NCBI RefSeq assembly: GCF_019794555.1
Contig: NZ_JAIMEP010000007.1
Coordinates: 1 to 64,000 of the forward strand
Origin: Streptococcus suis
GTDB taxonomy: Bacteria > Bacillota > Bacilli > Lactobacillales > Streptococcaceae
Length of the DNA: 64,000 nucleotides
Direction of reading: 5' to 3'
The stretch's first letter is position 1. Each line of letters begins with the position of its first letter. Of the stretch, positions 46,785-55,801 are shown one piece after another. Made by a program: the position numbers and the translations under genes. Below the pieces are notes generated by a model. The model saw only the letters and a program-made list of their open reading frames with translations. It was not told the DNA's origin and ran no database searches.

Positions 46785-47000
46785 CTATTCCCCCTCATTC
46801 ACATATTCCAAAATATCTCCTGGTTGGCAATCTAGGATGCGGCAGATGCTCATCAAGGTATTAAAACGAATACCTTTTGCCTTGCCTGTCTTGAGAATGG
46901 ACAGGTTGGCTTCGGTGATGCCGACTTGCTCTGCTAGGTCCTTGGAAGTCATTTGCCGATCTTTGAGGACCTTGTCTAAGTTTACGCGAATCATTTCCAT
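46785..47000 (-). CDS. XRE family HTH transcriptional regulator (YozG/Cro-like)
   Basis: A 71-residue stand-alone DNA-binding protein with little beyond the HTH. The helices run through VLKDRQMTSKDLAEQVGITEANLSILKTGKAKGIRFNTLMSICRILDCQPGDIL, the form seen in small Cro/CI regulators. The start at 47000 lies one base after the stop codon of the upstream DUF2975 gene, so it is translationally coupled. It probably binds the large palindrome at the operon promoter. A longer start at 47030 would overlap the preceding gene. Confidence 0.85.
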   Translation of the reverse strand: MEMIRVNLDKVLKDRQMTSKDLAEQVGITEANLSILKTGKAKGIRFNTLMSICRILDCQPGDILEYVNEGE

Positions 47001-47001
47001 A

Positions 47002-47526
47002 TCAGATAAACTCACTGTTCTCGGTTTCAAGTTGTTGCCCCTTTTGTACTAAGGTCCAGACAAAATATGTCAGGAAGATAAAGAGGGCATTGAGGATGAA
47101 ATCTGACCAACGCAGATTGAGGAAGTTGTTTGCTCCAGCAGCATTTGTCAAGGCGATCAAGCTGGTTAGGCAAAATTGCCCAGCAGTCAGGACGAGCAAA
47201 CTGATGAAGAGTTTCTGATAAAGTTCCAGACTAGCTGAAGCGAAATAATCTTCTTCCAGAAATAACTTGCATAGCTTTTGAATCAGGTAGGCAATATGAC
47301 TGAGTGCTACTAAGACAACTAGAATCAATCCAGTCGTTAAAAGAATGAGCCAAACACTAATCTGGTCAATGGGTTTGTTAAAGGTGTATTCCCAAGAGCC
47401 TATCACAAATGAGTCGCCTCCAAGACCAGCCAATGTAAAGATGGTATAAAGAGCAATCGTGAAATAGAAGAAATAGCGAACACAACCAGCTAATAGTCCA
47501 GCTGTTTTGAGTAGATTGGTTTTCAT
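47002..47526 (-). CDS. DUF2975 family membrane protein
   Basis: A 174-residue membrane protein with four hydrophobic segments, opening MKTNLLKTAGLLAGCVRYFFYFTIALYTIF and ending in a charged tail QKGQQLETENSEFI, the usual DUF2975 ending. GGAGG lies seven bases before the ATG. It is the first gene of an operon that continues with an XRE regulator, a second DUF2975 protein and a lipoprotein. The role is unknown; a membrane sensor paired with the small regulator is one possibility. Confidence 0.8.
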   Translation of the reverse strand: MKTNLLKTAGLLAGCVRYFFYFTIALYTIFTLAGLGGDSFVIGSWEYTFNKPIDQISVWLILLTTGLILVVLVALSHIAYLIQKLCKLFLEEDYFASASLELYQKLFISLLVLTAGQFCLTSLIALTNAAGANNFLNLRWSDFILNALFIFLTYFVWTLVQKGQQLETENSEFI

Positions 47527-47541
47527 AGCAAACCTCCAATT

Positions 47542-47604
47542 ATTATTGTTTTATGATAATATCATCTTCAAAATTATTATAAAACAATAATTTTTGGAAT
47601 GCAA
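47542..47604 (-). promoter_or_regulatory. promoter and palindromic operator of the DUF2975 operon
   Basis: On the minus strand TTGCAT (47599-47604) and TATAAT (47576-47581) are 17 bp apart. Two 19-bp arms (47542-47560, 47573-47591) form an inverted repeat with one mismatch and a 12-base centre, and one arm covers the -10. It is a likely site for the operon's own XRE protein. Confidence 0.65.
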
Positions 47605-47632
47605 GCGTTTTTTTAAAAAAAGAATAATAAGA

Positions 47633-47656
47633 AAACCGCCAACTACCTGGCGGTTT
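47633..47656 (-). terminator. terminator of pmtA
   Basis: Read on the minus strand, AAACCGCCA and TGGCGGTTT form a stem followed by T-rich sequence. Confidence 0.85.
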
Positions 47657-47660
47657 GAAG

Positions 47661-49532
47661 CTATTTAAAATACAGGAGTCTCAGTCCATTCAAGATCACA
47701 AGAATTGTGGAGCCTTCATGACCAACTACTCCGAGTGGGAGATTAATTGATTGGAAGAGGTTAGAGATGATGAGAACTACGATGACTGAGAGGGCAAAAA
47801 TGATATTTTGTTTGATAATTCCACGCATTTTTTTAGATAGGCGGACAGAATACGGAATCCGAGTCAAGTCTTCCATGAGTACGATATCCGCTGATTCCAT
47901 CGCAATATCTGTACCGCTTCCCATAGCGTAGCTGACATTAGCTTGAGCAAGAGCTGGGGCATCATTAATCCCATCTCCAACCATACCAACGGAAGCAAAC
48001 TCTTTTTGCAACTCTTGGATGATTGAAGCCTTATCGGTTGGGAGACAATTGGCAATGACGCGTTCGATACCGACTTGACTAGCTACATATCGGGCTGTCT
48101 TTTCTTGGTCCCCAGTTAGGAGTATAGGCGTTACTCCCATGTCCTTCAATTGACTTATCAGGGTTTTAGTCTCTGGTTTTATACGATCCTCAATGAAAAA
48201 GATAGCCATTAGTTGATCGTTTTGGCTGACATAGACCAAGGTTTTACCCGTGCCTTCTGCTTGATCAATGTGTGCAATCAAGTCAGTAGAAAGTGGGCTG
48301 ACCAGTGTTTCTACCACAAAGCCAGATTTACCGATTTTCCAGCGATTTCCCTCGTACTCGGCTTCCAAACCTTTACCAGTTAGGTCTATAAGGTTTTGGA
48401 GGACAATAGCAGAGCTGTCAACGGTATAATTCTGAAGAGCTTGAGCGATAGGATGGCTAGATTGTTTTTCAACTGCTTGAACAATTTCATTGATTAGCTT
48501 TTCATCGCCAAGATAGGTTGCCCCGACAACTTCTGGTTTCCCAATGGTTAATGTACCTGTTTTATCGAAAACAATGGCTTCTAAATTGGCGATGTTATCC
48601 GCAATATCACCGCCTTTGATAATCATACCCTTGCGTGCCGCACGGCTGATGGCAGAAAGTGTCGCTGGTGAAGAGCTAGCGACCAGTGCACATGGGGATG
48701 CAATGGTTAACAGAATCATACCACGATAGAAGGAATTCAACCAATCCCATCCTAATGCAAAGTGTACAAAGAGAATAAAAATGGGAACTGCTACAAGTAC
48801 AACTTTGACATAGGTATCTTCCATATTTTCAATGAAGGTAGCCGTTTTAGACTTTGATTCCTGTGCATTTTCAACCATCTGAACAATTTTGTCAAACAAA
48901 GCATCACCTTTTTCAGCTGTTACTTGAATGGTTACAGTTGGACCCTGATTAATGGTTCCGCCGATAACTGTGGCGCCCATCAATTTTTCAGCAGGCAAAG
49001 GCTCACCAGTGATCATTGACTCATCAAAAATAGATTGACCGCTCATCAACCGTCCGTCCAAGGGAACAGTGTCCCCTTTACGAACCTGTAAGAAATCTCC
49101 GATGTGAATATCTGCTGTTTCTAAAACTGTAATGTCCCCATTTTCTTCGATTTTACGAGCTGTGGGTGGTGTCATGTTCATCAGTGAAGCGATGGCATTT
49201 CTACTTTTTTCCATCGCCAATTCTTCCAAAGTATTTGAAAGAGAGAAGATAAAGATGAGAAGGGCCCCCTCCATCCAGTAACCAATAATACCAGATCCGA
49301 TAGCAGCTAAAATCATCAGAACATCAACTGATAAATGTTTATCAAAAATGAGTTCGGAAAGACCATCTTTGGCGGACTGATACCCACCAATTAGAAAAGC
49401 TAGAATGAATGCTGGTGCAGCAAATGGTTCTAGACCAATATGAAGTAACAAGACACCAATCAAAATAAAGAGTAGGCAAAGACTGGTCGTTAGAATATGT
49501 ATATTGTTTTTAAAAAGGGTTACTAGTTTCAT
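47661..49532 (-). CDS. pmtA: P1B-type metal-transporting ATPase (PmtA-like Fe/Co efflux)
   Basis: A 623-residue heavy-metal P-type ATPase. Visible are the actuator TGEPLPAEK, the membrane metal site SPC ([17 protein letters not shown]), the phosphorylation motif [11 protein letters not shown], and [22 protein letters not shown]. The SPC motif and the lack of an N-terminal metal-binding domain place it with P1B-4 pumps. Streptococcal PmtA exports ferrous iron and cobalt under PerR control. Here a perR gene lies directly upstream and Per-box-like palindromes overlap the promoter, which supports this. The symbol is by homology and context. Confidence 0.88.
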   Translation of the reverse strand: MKLVTLFKNNIHILTTSLCLLFILIGVLLLHIGLEPFAAPAFILAFLIGGYQSAKDGLSELIFDKHLSVDVLMILAAIGSGIIGYWMEGALLIFIFSLSNTLEELAMEKSRNAIASLMNMTPPTARKIEENGDITVLETADIHIGDFLQVRKGDTVPLDGRLMSGQSIFDESMITGEPLPAEKLMGATVIGGTINQGPTVTIQVTAEKGDALFDKIVQMVENAQESKSKTATFIENMEDTYVKVVLVAVPIFILFVHFALGWDWLNSFYRGMILLTIASPCALVASSSPATLSAISRAARKGMIIKGGDIADNIANLEAIVFDKTGTLTIGKPEVVGATYLGDEKLINEIVQAVEKQSSHPIAQALQNYTVDSSAIVLQNLIDLTGKGLEAEYEGNRWKIGKSGFVVETLVSPLSTDLIAHIDQAEGTGKTLVYVSQNDQLMAIFFIEDRIKPETKTLISQLKDMGVTPILLTGDQEKTARYVASQVGIERVIANCLPTDKASIIQELQKEFASVGMVGDGINDAPALAQANVSYAMGSGTDIAMESADIVLMEDLTRIPYSVRLSKKMRGIIKQNIIFALSVIVVLIISNLFQSINLPLGVVGHEGSTILVILNGLRLLYFK

Positions 49533-49548
49533 AATCGTAGTTCCTTAA

Positions 49549-49615
49549 TTAGAATAATTATTATTTATAATTTAATTATAACAGTTATAATTAAATTGTC
49601 AAGATTAATTATAAC
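49549..49615 (-). promoter_or_regulatory. pmtA promoter with Per-box-like palindromes
   Basis: On the minus strand TTGACA (49597-49602) and TATAAT (49575-49580) are 16 bp apart. TTATAATTTAATTATAA (49565-49581) is a perfect palindrome over the -10, and GTTATAATTAA/TTAATTATAAC (49584-49594/49605-49615) flanks the -35. TTAGAATAATTATTA (49549-49563) is close to the 7-1-7 Per box. Confidence 0.7.
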
Positions 49616-49670
49616 AATTCTAAATAACAAAATTTTGACAATTCTAAGATTTTTGGCAAAGATGATTGGT

Positions 49671-49707
49671 GAAAACAAAAAGACAAACATCATTACAATG
49701 CTTGTCT
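49671..49707 (-). terminator. terminator of perR
   Basis: AGACAAACAT (49681-49690) and ATGCTTGTCT (49698-49707) pair with one G-U; on the minus strand T-rich sequence follows. Confidence 0.8.
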
Positions 49708-49739
49708 GAATGAGAAGTGCGATTCGGTCACTTCACTAT

Positions 49740-50204
49740 TTATTTTTTAAGCTGTTGGCATTCTGGACAAATTCCGTAAATAGATAAGACTTCTTTAGTT
49801 ATTTTATAGCCAGTTTGCTCATGTGCTTCTTTCTTGAGGCTAGGAATTTCCACATCCATAAAGTCCGTGATTTTTCCACATTTTTCACAAATAACATTGA
49901 GGTGTTCGTGTCCCATGAAATCATAGTAGGTAGTAGTGTCATTCGCACGTTTCAGCTCAGTAACAAAACCTTCTTCTAACAAAACCTTGAGGTTATTGTA
50001 TACTGTCGCTAAGCTCATATTCGGATAGTTAGGTAAAAGATCCGAATAAATCATCTCCGCACTAGGATGATCGTCGCTTTCAATGATATAGGCAACAACA
50101 GCTTTCCTGGTTTCGGTTATCCGAATTCTTTTTTCTTTCAGATGTTGAATAACATGTTCAAAGGCGGTCTGGTGTTCTGCATTAAGATGAGAATGTAATT
50201 CCAT
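49740..50204 (-). CDS. perR: Fur family peroxide/iron-responsive repressor PerR
   Basis: A 154-residue Fur-family regulator. The DNA-binding helix lies in NYPNMSLATVYNNLKVLLEEGFV. A regulatory metal site is suggested by HPSAE, the FMGHEHLNV histidines and nearby aspartates. The structural zinc site is CEKC plus CPEC at the C-terminus. Streptococcal PerR senses peroxide through metal-catalysed oxidation and controls pmtA, dpr and others. GAGGAGG precedes the ATG. A Per box lies just upstream, so it may regulate itself. Confidence 0.93.
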   Translation of the reverse strand: MELHSHLNAEHQTAFEHVIQHLKEKRIRITETRKAVVAYIIESDDHPSAEMIYSDLLPNYPNMSLATVYNNLKVLLEEGFVTELKRANDTTTYYDFMGHEHLNVICEKCGKITDFMDVEIPSLKKEAHEQTGYKITKEVLSIYGICPECQQLKK

Positions 50205-50223
50205 TCGTACCTCCTCCTCTTTT

Positions 50224-50238
50224 TAAGAATAATTCTAA
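50224..50238 (-). promoter_or_regulatory. Per box upstream of perR
   Basis: Read on the minus strand, TTAGAATTATTCTTA matches the 7-1-7 Per box TTAGAATNATTCTAA at all but one position. It lies between the -10 and the start codon. Confidence 0.75.
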
Positions 50239-50252
50239 TCAAGTGCAATTTC

Positions 50253-50281
50253 ATTATAATCCTTTTTACAAGAGGTGTCAA
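50253..50281 (-). promoter_or_regulatory. perR promoter
   Basis: On the minus strand TTGACA (50276-50281) and TATAAT (50253-50258) are exactly 17 bp apart, full consensus. Confidence 0.9.
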
Positions 50282-50494
50282 CGATGGACTCGGTTGTGGA
50301 CGAAGTGAGCACCTAATTTATTGTAATGCGGGGTTCTTGAAGTGTTATGATTTGTTGTTCAACAGAGGTACCTAGGTATCAGGAAAAATTGATGAACAGT
50401 ATGTCATTCTTTTGACTTCATTATTATGCGTATTTTAGAAAAGTCAAAATAGATGGGATTAAATCTGTGATAGGACAGTTGAGTTTTTTCTGTA
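50282..50494. other. intergenic stretch with no recognised feature
   Basis: Between the perR and truA promoters I find no gene, RNA or repeat. The only structure is a near-perfect palindrome around CCTAGG at 50367-50380. Confidence 0.6.
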
Positions 50495-50523
50495 TTGTTC
50501 ATCCTATACACCTATGCTACAAT
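50495..50523 (+). promoter_or_regulatory. truA promoter, apparently leaderless
   Basis: TTGTTC (50495-50500) and TACAAT (50518-50523) are 17 bp apart. Seven bases on is the A of the truA ATG, so the transcript would start at the start codon. Confidence 0.55.
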
Positions 50524-50529
50524 CAGAAC

Positions 50530-51279
50530 ATGACAAGATATAAAGCAATTATTTCCTACGATGGGCATGATTTTTCTGGTTTTCAACGTCAGCCTCATGC
50601 TCGGACAGTTCAGGAAGAAATCGAGAAAACCTTGAAACGGTTGAACAGTGGGCACTCAGTAACAGTGCATGGTGCAGGTCGGACAGATGCAGGTGTGCAT
50701 GCTTATGGCCAGGTCATACATTTTGACTTGCTGGGTGCTCGAGATGAGGAAAGGCTTCGTTTTGCCCTAGATACGCAAACTCCGGAGGATATCGATGTGG
50801 TCAAGGTGGAGCAGGTAGCGGATGATTTTCATTGTCGTTATGCCAAACATAGTAAAACTTATGAATTTCTAGTGGATATCGGTCGACCTAAAAATCCCAT
50901 GATGCGGCATTATGCTACCTTTTATCCTTATGATCTGGACCTTTCTTTGATCAGAGAAGCCATCAAAGACTTAGAGGGGACACATGATTTCACTGGTTTT
51001 ACAGCTTCTGGGACTTCAGTGGAAAATAAGGTGCGAACCATCACGTCTGCAACACTAGAATATGACCAGCGACGACAATTTTTGATTTTTACTTTTTCGG
51101 GCAATGGCTTTTTATATAAGCAGGTTCGAAATATGGTAGGCACCCTCCTAAAAATTGGGAATGGTCGTATGCCTGTTCACCAAATCAAGAGAATCTTGGA
51201 AGAAAAAAATCGCGATTTGGCTGGACCTACCGCTGCTGGTAATGGCTTGTATTTAAAGGAGATTATTTATGAAGACTAA
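50530..51279 (+). CDS. truA: tRNA pseudouridine(38-40) synthase
   Basis: A 249-residue enzyme that makes pseudouridine in the anticodon stem of many tRNAs. The N-terminus [20 protein letters not shown] and the catalytic aspartate in [16 protein letters not shown] are diagnostic. DFTGFTASG and the C-terminal [17 protein letters not shown] follow. The ATG at 50530 gives the standard start but has no ribosome binding site; the -10 is only seven bases upstream. It overlaps the next gene by 11 bp in a four-gene operon. Confidence 0.94.
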   Translation: MTRYKAIISYDGHDFSGFQRQPHARTVQEEIEKTLKRLNSGHSVTVHGAGRTDAGVHAYGQVIHFDLLGARDEERLRFALDTQTPEDIDVVKVEQVADDFHCRYAKHSKTYEFLVDIGRPKNPMMRHYATFYPYDLDLSLIREAIKDLEGTHDFTGFTASGTSVENKVRTITSATLEYDQRRQFLIFTFSGNGFLYKQVRNMVGTLLKIGNGRMPVHQIKRILEEKNRDLAGPTAAGNGLYLKEIIYED

Positions 51280-52030
51280 TTATATTTTGGCACTTTCGGG
51301 TAATGATATTTTTAGCGGTGGGGGACTCCATGCAGATTTAACAACCTATACTGTTCATAAATTGCATGGCTTTGTTGCAGTCACTTGCTTGACTGCGATG
51401 ACAGAAAAAGGATTTGAAGTATTTCCGACAGATTCGACTATTTTTGCTCATCAGCTTGCTAGCTTGAAGAACGTTCCGTTCTCAGCAATTAAGATTGGAC
51501 TTCTTCCAAATGTTGAAATTGCAGAGCAGGCTTTGGAAGTCATTCAGGCCCACCAAGATATTCCTGTGGTGCTAGACCCTGTTTTGGTCTGCAAGGAAAC
51601 GCATGATACAGAGGTTAGCCAATTACGTGACGAACTCTTGAAATTTTTCCCATATGTGACTATTATCACTCCAAACTTGGCAGAAGCTCAGCTATTGATC
51701 CAAAGAGACATTAAAACTGTCGAAGAGATGAAGCAAGCGGCGCGTGATTTGTACGAGTTAGGGGCTAAACATGTGGTGATTAAGGGTGGTAATCGTTTAG
51801 ATAAAGATAAGGCGATTGATGTTTATTATGATGGGCAAACGATTGAGGTGTTGGAATCACCAATTTTGACCAGTAATAATGTCGGTGCGGGCTGTACCTT
51901 TGCTTCAAGCATTGCCAGTCAACTGTTACTTGGCAAGGCTCCTTTAGAGGCTGTTCGGTTATCGAAAGAGTTTGTCTTCCGGGCAATCGAGACGTCTGAT
52001 GATTATGGAGTAGTTCAATATGAGAAATAA
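51269..52030 (+). CDS. ThiD/PdxK family kinase (hydroxymethylpyrimidine or pyridoxine kinase)
   Basis: A 253-residue ribokinase-fold enzyme that phosphorylates a B-vitamin precursor. The N-terminus [29 protein letters not shown] carries the substrate-binding residues, [14 protein letters not shown] a central motif, and [20 protein letters not shown] the ATP-binding anion hole with a cysteine before the usual catalytic position. ThiD and PdxK cannot be separated safely by eye. The next gene is a vitamin ECF transporter subunit, which fits salvage of vitamin B6 or the thiamine pyrimidine. TAAAGGAG precedes the ATG. Confidence 0.86.
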   Translation: MKTNYILALSGNDIFSGGGLHADLTTYTVHKLHGFVAVTCLTAMTEKGFEVFPTDSTIFAHQLASLKNVPFSAIKIGLLPNVEIAEQALEVIQAHQDIPVVLDPVLVCKETHDTEVSQLRDELLKFFPYVTIITPNLAEAQLLIQRDIKTVEEMKQAARDLYELGAKHVVIKGGNRLDKDKAIDVYYDGQTIEVLESPILTSNNVGAGCTFASSIASQLLLGKAPLEAVRLSKEFVFRAIETSDDYGVVQYEK

Positions 52031-52499
52031 GAAAACACAGGATGTCGTTTTGTTAGCGATTTTGACGGCGCTTAGCCTGGTTTTGGCCTTTATTCATGTG
52101 CCAACTCTAAATGGCTTTACGTCTTTGCTAGATGTAGGTATTTTCTTTACAGCCTTTTACTTGGGCAAGAAAGAAGGAGCAATTGTTGGTGGATTGTCAG
52201 GTCTCTTGATCGATTTTCTGTTGGGCTATCCCCAGTGGGCTTTCTTTAGTCTAGTTTTTCACGGTGCACAAGGTTACTTTGCTGGTTGGACAGGCAAGAA
52301 ACGGATTTTCGGTCTAGTCTTGGCGTCACTCTCTATGGTTGGGGGCTACTACCTGGCATCTCGGATTTATTTTAATGACCTCAAAGCCATTGAAAGTGTT
52401 TTTGGCAATAGCATGCAAAACTTTGTCGGGATGGGCTTAGGGTTTGCAGTGGTTAAATTAGTTGAGAAAAGCGGTGCTATTAACTATGTCACTCGATAA
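52020..52499 (+). CDS. ECF transporter S component (vitamin uptake)
   Basis: A 159-residue membrane protein with five to six hydrophobic helices, the size and pattern of the substrate-binding subunit of energy-coupling-factor transporters. The small-residue stretch near [23 protein letters not shown] is typical of this family. The ATG overlaps the kinase gene by 11 bp, so substrate and kinase product are probably linked. It would use the shared EcfAAT module encoded elsewhere. The ligand is probably pyridoxine or hydroxymethylpyrimidine. Confidence 0.86.
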   Translation: MRNKKTQDVVLLAILTALSLVLAFIHVPTLNGFTSLLDVGIFFTAFYLGKKEGAIVGGLSGLLIDFLLGYPQWAFFSLVFHGAQGYFAGWTGKKRIFGLVLASLSMVGGYYLASRIYFNDLKAIESVFGNSMQNFVGMGLGFAVVKLVEKSGAINYVTR

Positions 52500-53049
52500 A
52501 ATCAAAGTTCAAACCCAGCAAGTTGTGCAAGAAGTCTTAGAACTCAGCAATCTTCAAAAGGGTCAGATATTTGTCCTAGGTTTGTCTTCTAGTGAGGTCA
52601 TCGGTGGGCATATCGGCAAAAACTCCAGCCTGGAGGTCGGTGAGGTGATTGTTGAAACGATTTTGGACATCTTGGAGCCAAAGGGTATTTATTTAGCAGT
52701 CCAAGGTTGTGAACACCTCAATCGTGCCTTGGTTGTAGAAAGAGAATTGGCGCTTCAGAAAGACTTGGAAATAGTCAATGTCTTGCCTAGTCTTCATGCA
52801 GGTGGTTCTGGACAGCTGGCGGCTTTCAAGTATATGAAAGACCCAGTCGAAGTGGAATTTATCACTGCTCAGGCTGGCGTGGATATCGGTGATACGGCTA
52901 TCGGCATGCATATCAAACATGTGCAGGTTCCAGTTAGACCAAGCCTTCGTGAAATTGGCCAGGCCCACGTTACGGCACTTGCTAGCCGACCAAAATTGAT
53001 TGGTGGAGCCCGTGCGGCTTATCAGGAAGATCAGATACGGAAAAATTAG
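52486..53049 (+). CDS. TIGR01440 family protein (UPF0340)
   Basis: A 187-residue cytoplasmic protein of the UPF0340 family, function unknown. Family stretches include [35 protein letters not shown] and [23 protein letters not shown]. The ATG at 52486 lies inside the end of the ECF gene (14-bp overlap) and is preferred over an upstream TTG. It is the last gene of the truA operon; a terminator follows. Confidence 0.87.
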   Translation: MSLDKIKVQTQQVVQEVLELSNLQKGQIFVLGLSSSEVIGGHIGKNSSLEVGEVIVETILDILEPKGIYLAVQGCEHLNRALVVERELALQKDLEIVNVLPSLHAGGSGQLAAFKYMKDPVEVEFITAQAGVDIGDTAIGMHIKHVQVPVRPSLREIGQAHVTALASRPKLIGGARAAYQEDQIRKN

Positions 53050-53077
53050 TCACAGCCAGAAGGTTGTGATTTTTTTG
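53050..53077 (+). terminator. terminator of the truA operon
   Basis: TCACAGCC and GGTTGTGA pair with one G-U, loop AGAA, then eight T. Confidence 0.88.
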
Positions 53078-53154
53078 AGCGAAATCCTTGCCAAGAAGTC
53101 TGGCTTGTGATAAACTTGTTCCTGTAAATGATACAAGAACAGAGAGGAGACTAG

Positions 53155-53586
53155 ATGGATACAAAGTTTTCAGTAGCCCTTCATATATTGACCATGATCA
53201 GTGAGAGTAAGGAAATACTTAGCTCGCAGGCCTTAGCTGAGAGCGTTGGCACCAATGCCAGCTACATCCGCAAGGTGATTGCACTCTTGAAAAATGCAGG
53301 CTTAATCACTTCGCACCAAGGACGATCAGGCTACCAGTTAAGCAAATCACCAAAAGAGATGACCTTATTGGAAATCTACTTTGCCACGCAGGAAGTAGAA
53401 CATATCAATCTCTTCCAAATTCATCAAAATTCTAACCAGGCATGTCCAGTTGGTAAGCATATTGAGAGTGCCATGTCCCCAATTTTTTCTAATCTTGAAG
53501 AACAACTTGAAAAAAAACTAGGCCAGGAAACTTTGGATCATGTCATTACCAATCTCTATCAATCAGCCAATCAAGAACGAATCTGA
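53155..53586 (+). CDS. Rrf2 family transcriptional regulator
   Basis: A 143-residue Rrf2-type repressor. The winged helix opens DTKFSVALHILTMISESKEILSSQALAESVGTNASYIRKVIALLKNAGLI, followed by GRSGYQLSKSP as wing and a dimerisation helix. It has a single cysteine (NQACPVGKH) rather than the three cysteines of iron-sulfur Rrf2 proteins, like B. subtilis YwnA, so a thiol switch sensing electrophiles is plausible. AGAGGAG precedes the ATG. It precedes a quinone-oxidoreductase-like gene with a palindromic operator. Confidence 0.88.
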   Translation: MDTKFSVALHILTMISESKEILSSQALAESVGTNASYIRKVIALLKNAGLITSHQGRSGYQLSKSPKEMTLLEIYFATQEVEHINLFQIHQNSNQACPVGKHIESAMSPIFSNLEEQLEKKLGQETLDHVITNLYQSANQERI

Positions 53587-53604
53587 CCAAGTGTCAGATT
53601 TTCT
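53580..53604 (+). terminator. small terminator at the Rrf2 stop codon
   Basis: AATCTGAC and GTCAGATT form a perfect 8-bp stem with loop CAAGT, overlapping the stop codon, followed by TTCT. Confidence 0.6.
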
Positions 53605-53616
53605 AAAAACAACAAT

Positions 53617-53638
53617 TATACTTGTATCAGATACAAGT
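53617..53638. promoter_or_regulatory. promoter -10 and Rrf2 operator before the oxidoreductase gene
   Basis: TATACT (53617-53622) overlaps ACTTGTATC-A-GATACAAGT (53620-53638), a perfect 19-base palindrome that would block the start point when bound. The half-site GATACAAG also occurs just before the Rrf2 gene. Confidence 0.7.
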
Positions 53639-53660
53639 TGTAAAATAAAAGGAGTAAACC

Positions 53661-54662
53661 ATGAAAGTAGCACAACACACATCTTATAACAAAAACAACA
53701 TCACCCTTAACCTTACAGAAATTGCTAAGCCACAAATCAAGCCTAACCAAGTCCTTGTCAAAGTGACCGCAGCAGGCGTTAATCCATTGGACAACATGAT
53801 TTCACGCGGAGATGTGAAATTGATTGTCCCTTACAAATTGCCTCAAACAGCTGGAAATGAAGTAGTCGGCTTGGTTGAAGAAGTCGGTACAACTGTAACC
53901 AACTTTGCAGCAGGTGACCGTGTCTTCGGTCGTCTTCCGCTTGATAGTATCGGTGCTTTTGCTGAGTATGTAGCGGTTGACGCTCAGGCTCTTGCTAAGG
54001 TTCCTGCCTACTTGACAGATGAAGAAGCAGCTGCCGTTCCTCTGACAGCCCTGACCATCATGCAGGCCCTTGACCTTATGGGGGCACAATCTGGCAAGAT
54101 CATCTTCATCTCAGGCGGAACTGGTGGTGTCGGCGGTATGGCTATTCCGATTGCCAAAGCCAAGGGCTTGACCGTTATCACAAATGGTGATGGGGCAAGT
54201 GCAGAGCGGGTGTTGTCATTGGGTGCAGACCGTTTTATCAATTACAAGACAGAAGATTACACCAAAACACTTAGCAATGTTGACTATGTCTTGGATACAC
54301 TTGGTGGTGCAGAAACAGAGAAACAAATGACGATTATGAAAAAAGATGGACAGCTGGTTTCCCTTCGTGCTATGCCAAATGGTGAATTTGCCAAACGCAT
54401 GAATTTGCCAAAATGGAAACAAATCTTGTTTGGCCTAGCTGGTTGTTCATTTGACAAAATGGCGAAGAAATACGGTGTTCACTACCATTTCATTTTCGTA
54501 GAGAGCAATGGTCGCCAGCTGCAAGAAGTAGCAGACATTTTCAGCAAGCTCGAAATTAAACCGTCTATCGATACCGTGTATCCATTTGAAGAAGTCAACG
54601 CAGCACTTGATAAGGTTGCCAACGGTCGTTCACGCGGAAAAACAGTCCTCAGTTTCAACTAA
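53661..54662 (+). CDS. NAD(P)-dependent quinone oxidoreductase-like protein (MDR superfamily)
   Basis: A 333-residue zinc-independent medium-chain dehydrogenase/reductase. The N-terminal GroES-like domain has AAGVNPLDNMISRG and GNEVVGLVEEVG; the Rossmann domain carries ISGGTGGVGGMAIPIAK. The zinc ligands of alcohol dehydrogenases are missing, which fits quinone or enone reduction. AAAGGAG precedes the ATG. With the following alpha/beta hydrolase and the upstream Rrf2 gene it forms a probable electrophile-response unit. Confidence 0.88.
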   Translation: MKVAQHTSYNKNNITLNLTEIAKPQIKPNQVLVKVTAAGVNPLDNMISRGDVKLIVPYKLPQTAGNEVVGLVEEVGTTVTNFAAGDRVFGRLPLDSIGAFAEYVAVDAQALAKVPAYLTDEEAAAVPLTALTIMQALDLMGAQSGKIIFISGGTGGVGGMAIPIAKAKGLTVITNGDGASAERVLSLGADRFINYKTEDYTKTLSNVDYVLDTLGGAETEKQMTIMKKDGQLVSLRAMPNGEFAKRMNLPKWKQILFGLAGCSFDKMAKKYGVHYHFIFVESNGRQLQEVADIFSKLEIKPSIDTVYPFEEVNAALDKVANGRSRGKTVLSFN

Positions 54663-54687
54663 AAGATAAAATATACAGGGAAACATC

Positions 54688-55533
54688 ATGTCATATATTA
54701 CAACTAAAAACCAATACATCACCGTTTCAAACAATAAAATTGCCTACCGTGAGCTCAGCAAGGGCAAGTCGGCCCTTCCTTTGGTCATGCTAGTTCACCT
54801 AGCGGCGACCTTGGACAATTGGGATCCCAAATTGCTGGATTTGCTGGCTGAACAGCACCATGTGATTGTCCTAGACCTTCCTGGCGTAGGAGCTAGTCAA
54901 GGCAAGGTGGCTCCAACTATTCCAGGAATGGCTGAGCAGGCTGTTTCTATTATCAAGGCTTTGGGTCATGAGAAAATCAATTTGCTAGGTCTGTCTATGG
55001 GTGGCTTTATTGCTCAAGAAATCGTTCGTCTGGATAGTCAATTGGTCAACCGCTTGATTTTAGCAGGCACAGGTCCTCGTGGTGGTTTTGAAGTTGATAA
55101 GGTGACTGGAAAAACCTTCCGCTATATGCTGAAGGCTGGTTTGGAGCGTGTTGACCCGAAACGCTACATCTTCTACAATCATGATGAGGCAGGTCGTCTC
55201 GAGGCAGAAAAAGTCTTGGGTCGTATGGAGCAAAGAAGTGCTGCTCATGCAGACAAGGACATGAATATTCCAGGATTTTTGACCCAGCTGAAAGCTATTA
55301 AACGCTGGGGAAGAGAGCCGCAAGATGATATGACCTTTATCACCCAACCAACTCTGATCGTCAACGGTGATAAGGATATGCAGGTTCCAACAGAAAATTC
55401 TTATACCATGCATAAGAAAATCAAAAATAGCCAACTGATCATCTATCCAAATGCAGGACATGGCTCGATTTTCCAAAATGCAGAAGAGTTTTCGAAAGCC
55501 TTACTTTCCTTTTTGGAGGAAAGCAATGCCTAA
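54688..55533 (+). CDS. alpha/beta hydrolase
   Basis: A 281-residue cytoplasmic hydrolase. The nucleophile elbow is GLSMGGF with S103, the oxyanion region is [12 protein letters not shown], the acid lies in [12 protein letters not shown], and the histidine is in [10 protein letters not shown]. The fold matches the carbon-carbon bond hydrolase or haloperoxidase-like group; the substrate is unknown. ACAGGGAAAC precedes the ATG. Its stop overlaps the start of a truncated dehydrogenase frame. Confidence 0.87.
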   Translation: MSYITTKNQYITVSNNKIAYRELSKGKSALPLVMLVHLAATLDNWDPKLLDLLAEQHHVIVLDLPGVGASQGKVAPTIPGMAEQAVSIIKALGHEKINLLGLSMGGFIAQEIVRLDSQLVNRLILAGTGPRGGFEVDKVTGKTFRYMLKAGLERVDPKRYIFYNHDEAGRLEAEKVLGRMEQRSAAHADKDMNIPGFLTQLKAIKRWGREPQDDMTFITQPTLIVNGDKDMQVPTENSYTMHKKIKNSQLIIYPNAGHGSIFQNAEEFSKALLSFLEESNA

Positions 55534-55672
55534 AACTATTTTAATCACAGGATCGACGGACGGGATCGGCAAACACCTAGCCATGAAACTAGCTAGTGAA
55601 GGTTATGAAGTGTTCTTGTACGGGCGAAATAGCGAAAAGCTTCGTGTAGCCCTCAGTGATATTCTAAGATAA
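55526..55672 (+). pseudogene. truncated short-chain dehydrogenase
   Basis: The frame of 48 codons begins [20 protein letters not shown], a clear Rossmann TGxxxGIG nucleotide-binding start with a good ribosome binding site (GGAGGAA). It then stops after SDILR. Family members are about 230-250 residues, so the C-terminal four-fifths, including the YxxxK motif, are missing. No continuation is found in other frames before the next promoter. It is probably a deletion remnant. Confidence 0.8.
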
Positions 55673-55695
55673 ATGAACCTGCCAACAATTTCAAA

Positions 55696-55767
55696 AAAGT
55701 TGTAACAAAACTATTGACAACTATCAGGGGTTAGGATATGCTAGTGCACATAAAGTTGTAACAAAAC
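55696..55767 (+). promoter_or_regulatory. promoter and Rrf2-type direct-repeat operator of the YwnB-like gene
   Basis: AAAGTTGTAACAAAAC occurs twice (55696-55711, 55752-55767). Between the copies lie TTGACA (55714-55719) and TATGCT (55737-55742), 17 bp apart. The second copy is followed by TTTTACAAC, making an inverted repeat at the start point. Confidence 0.65.
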
Positions 55768-55801
55768 ATTTTACAACAAAAACATTTCGGAGGAAAAGAA
55801 A

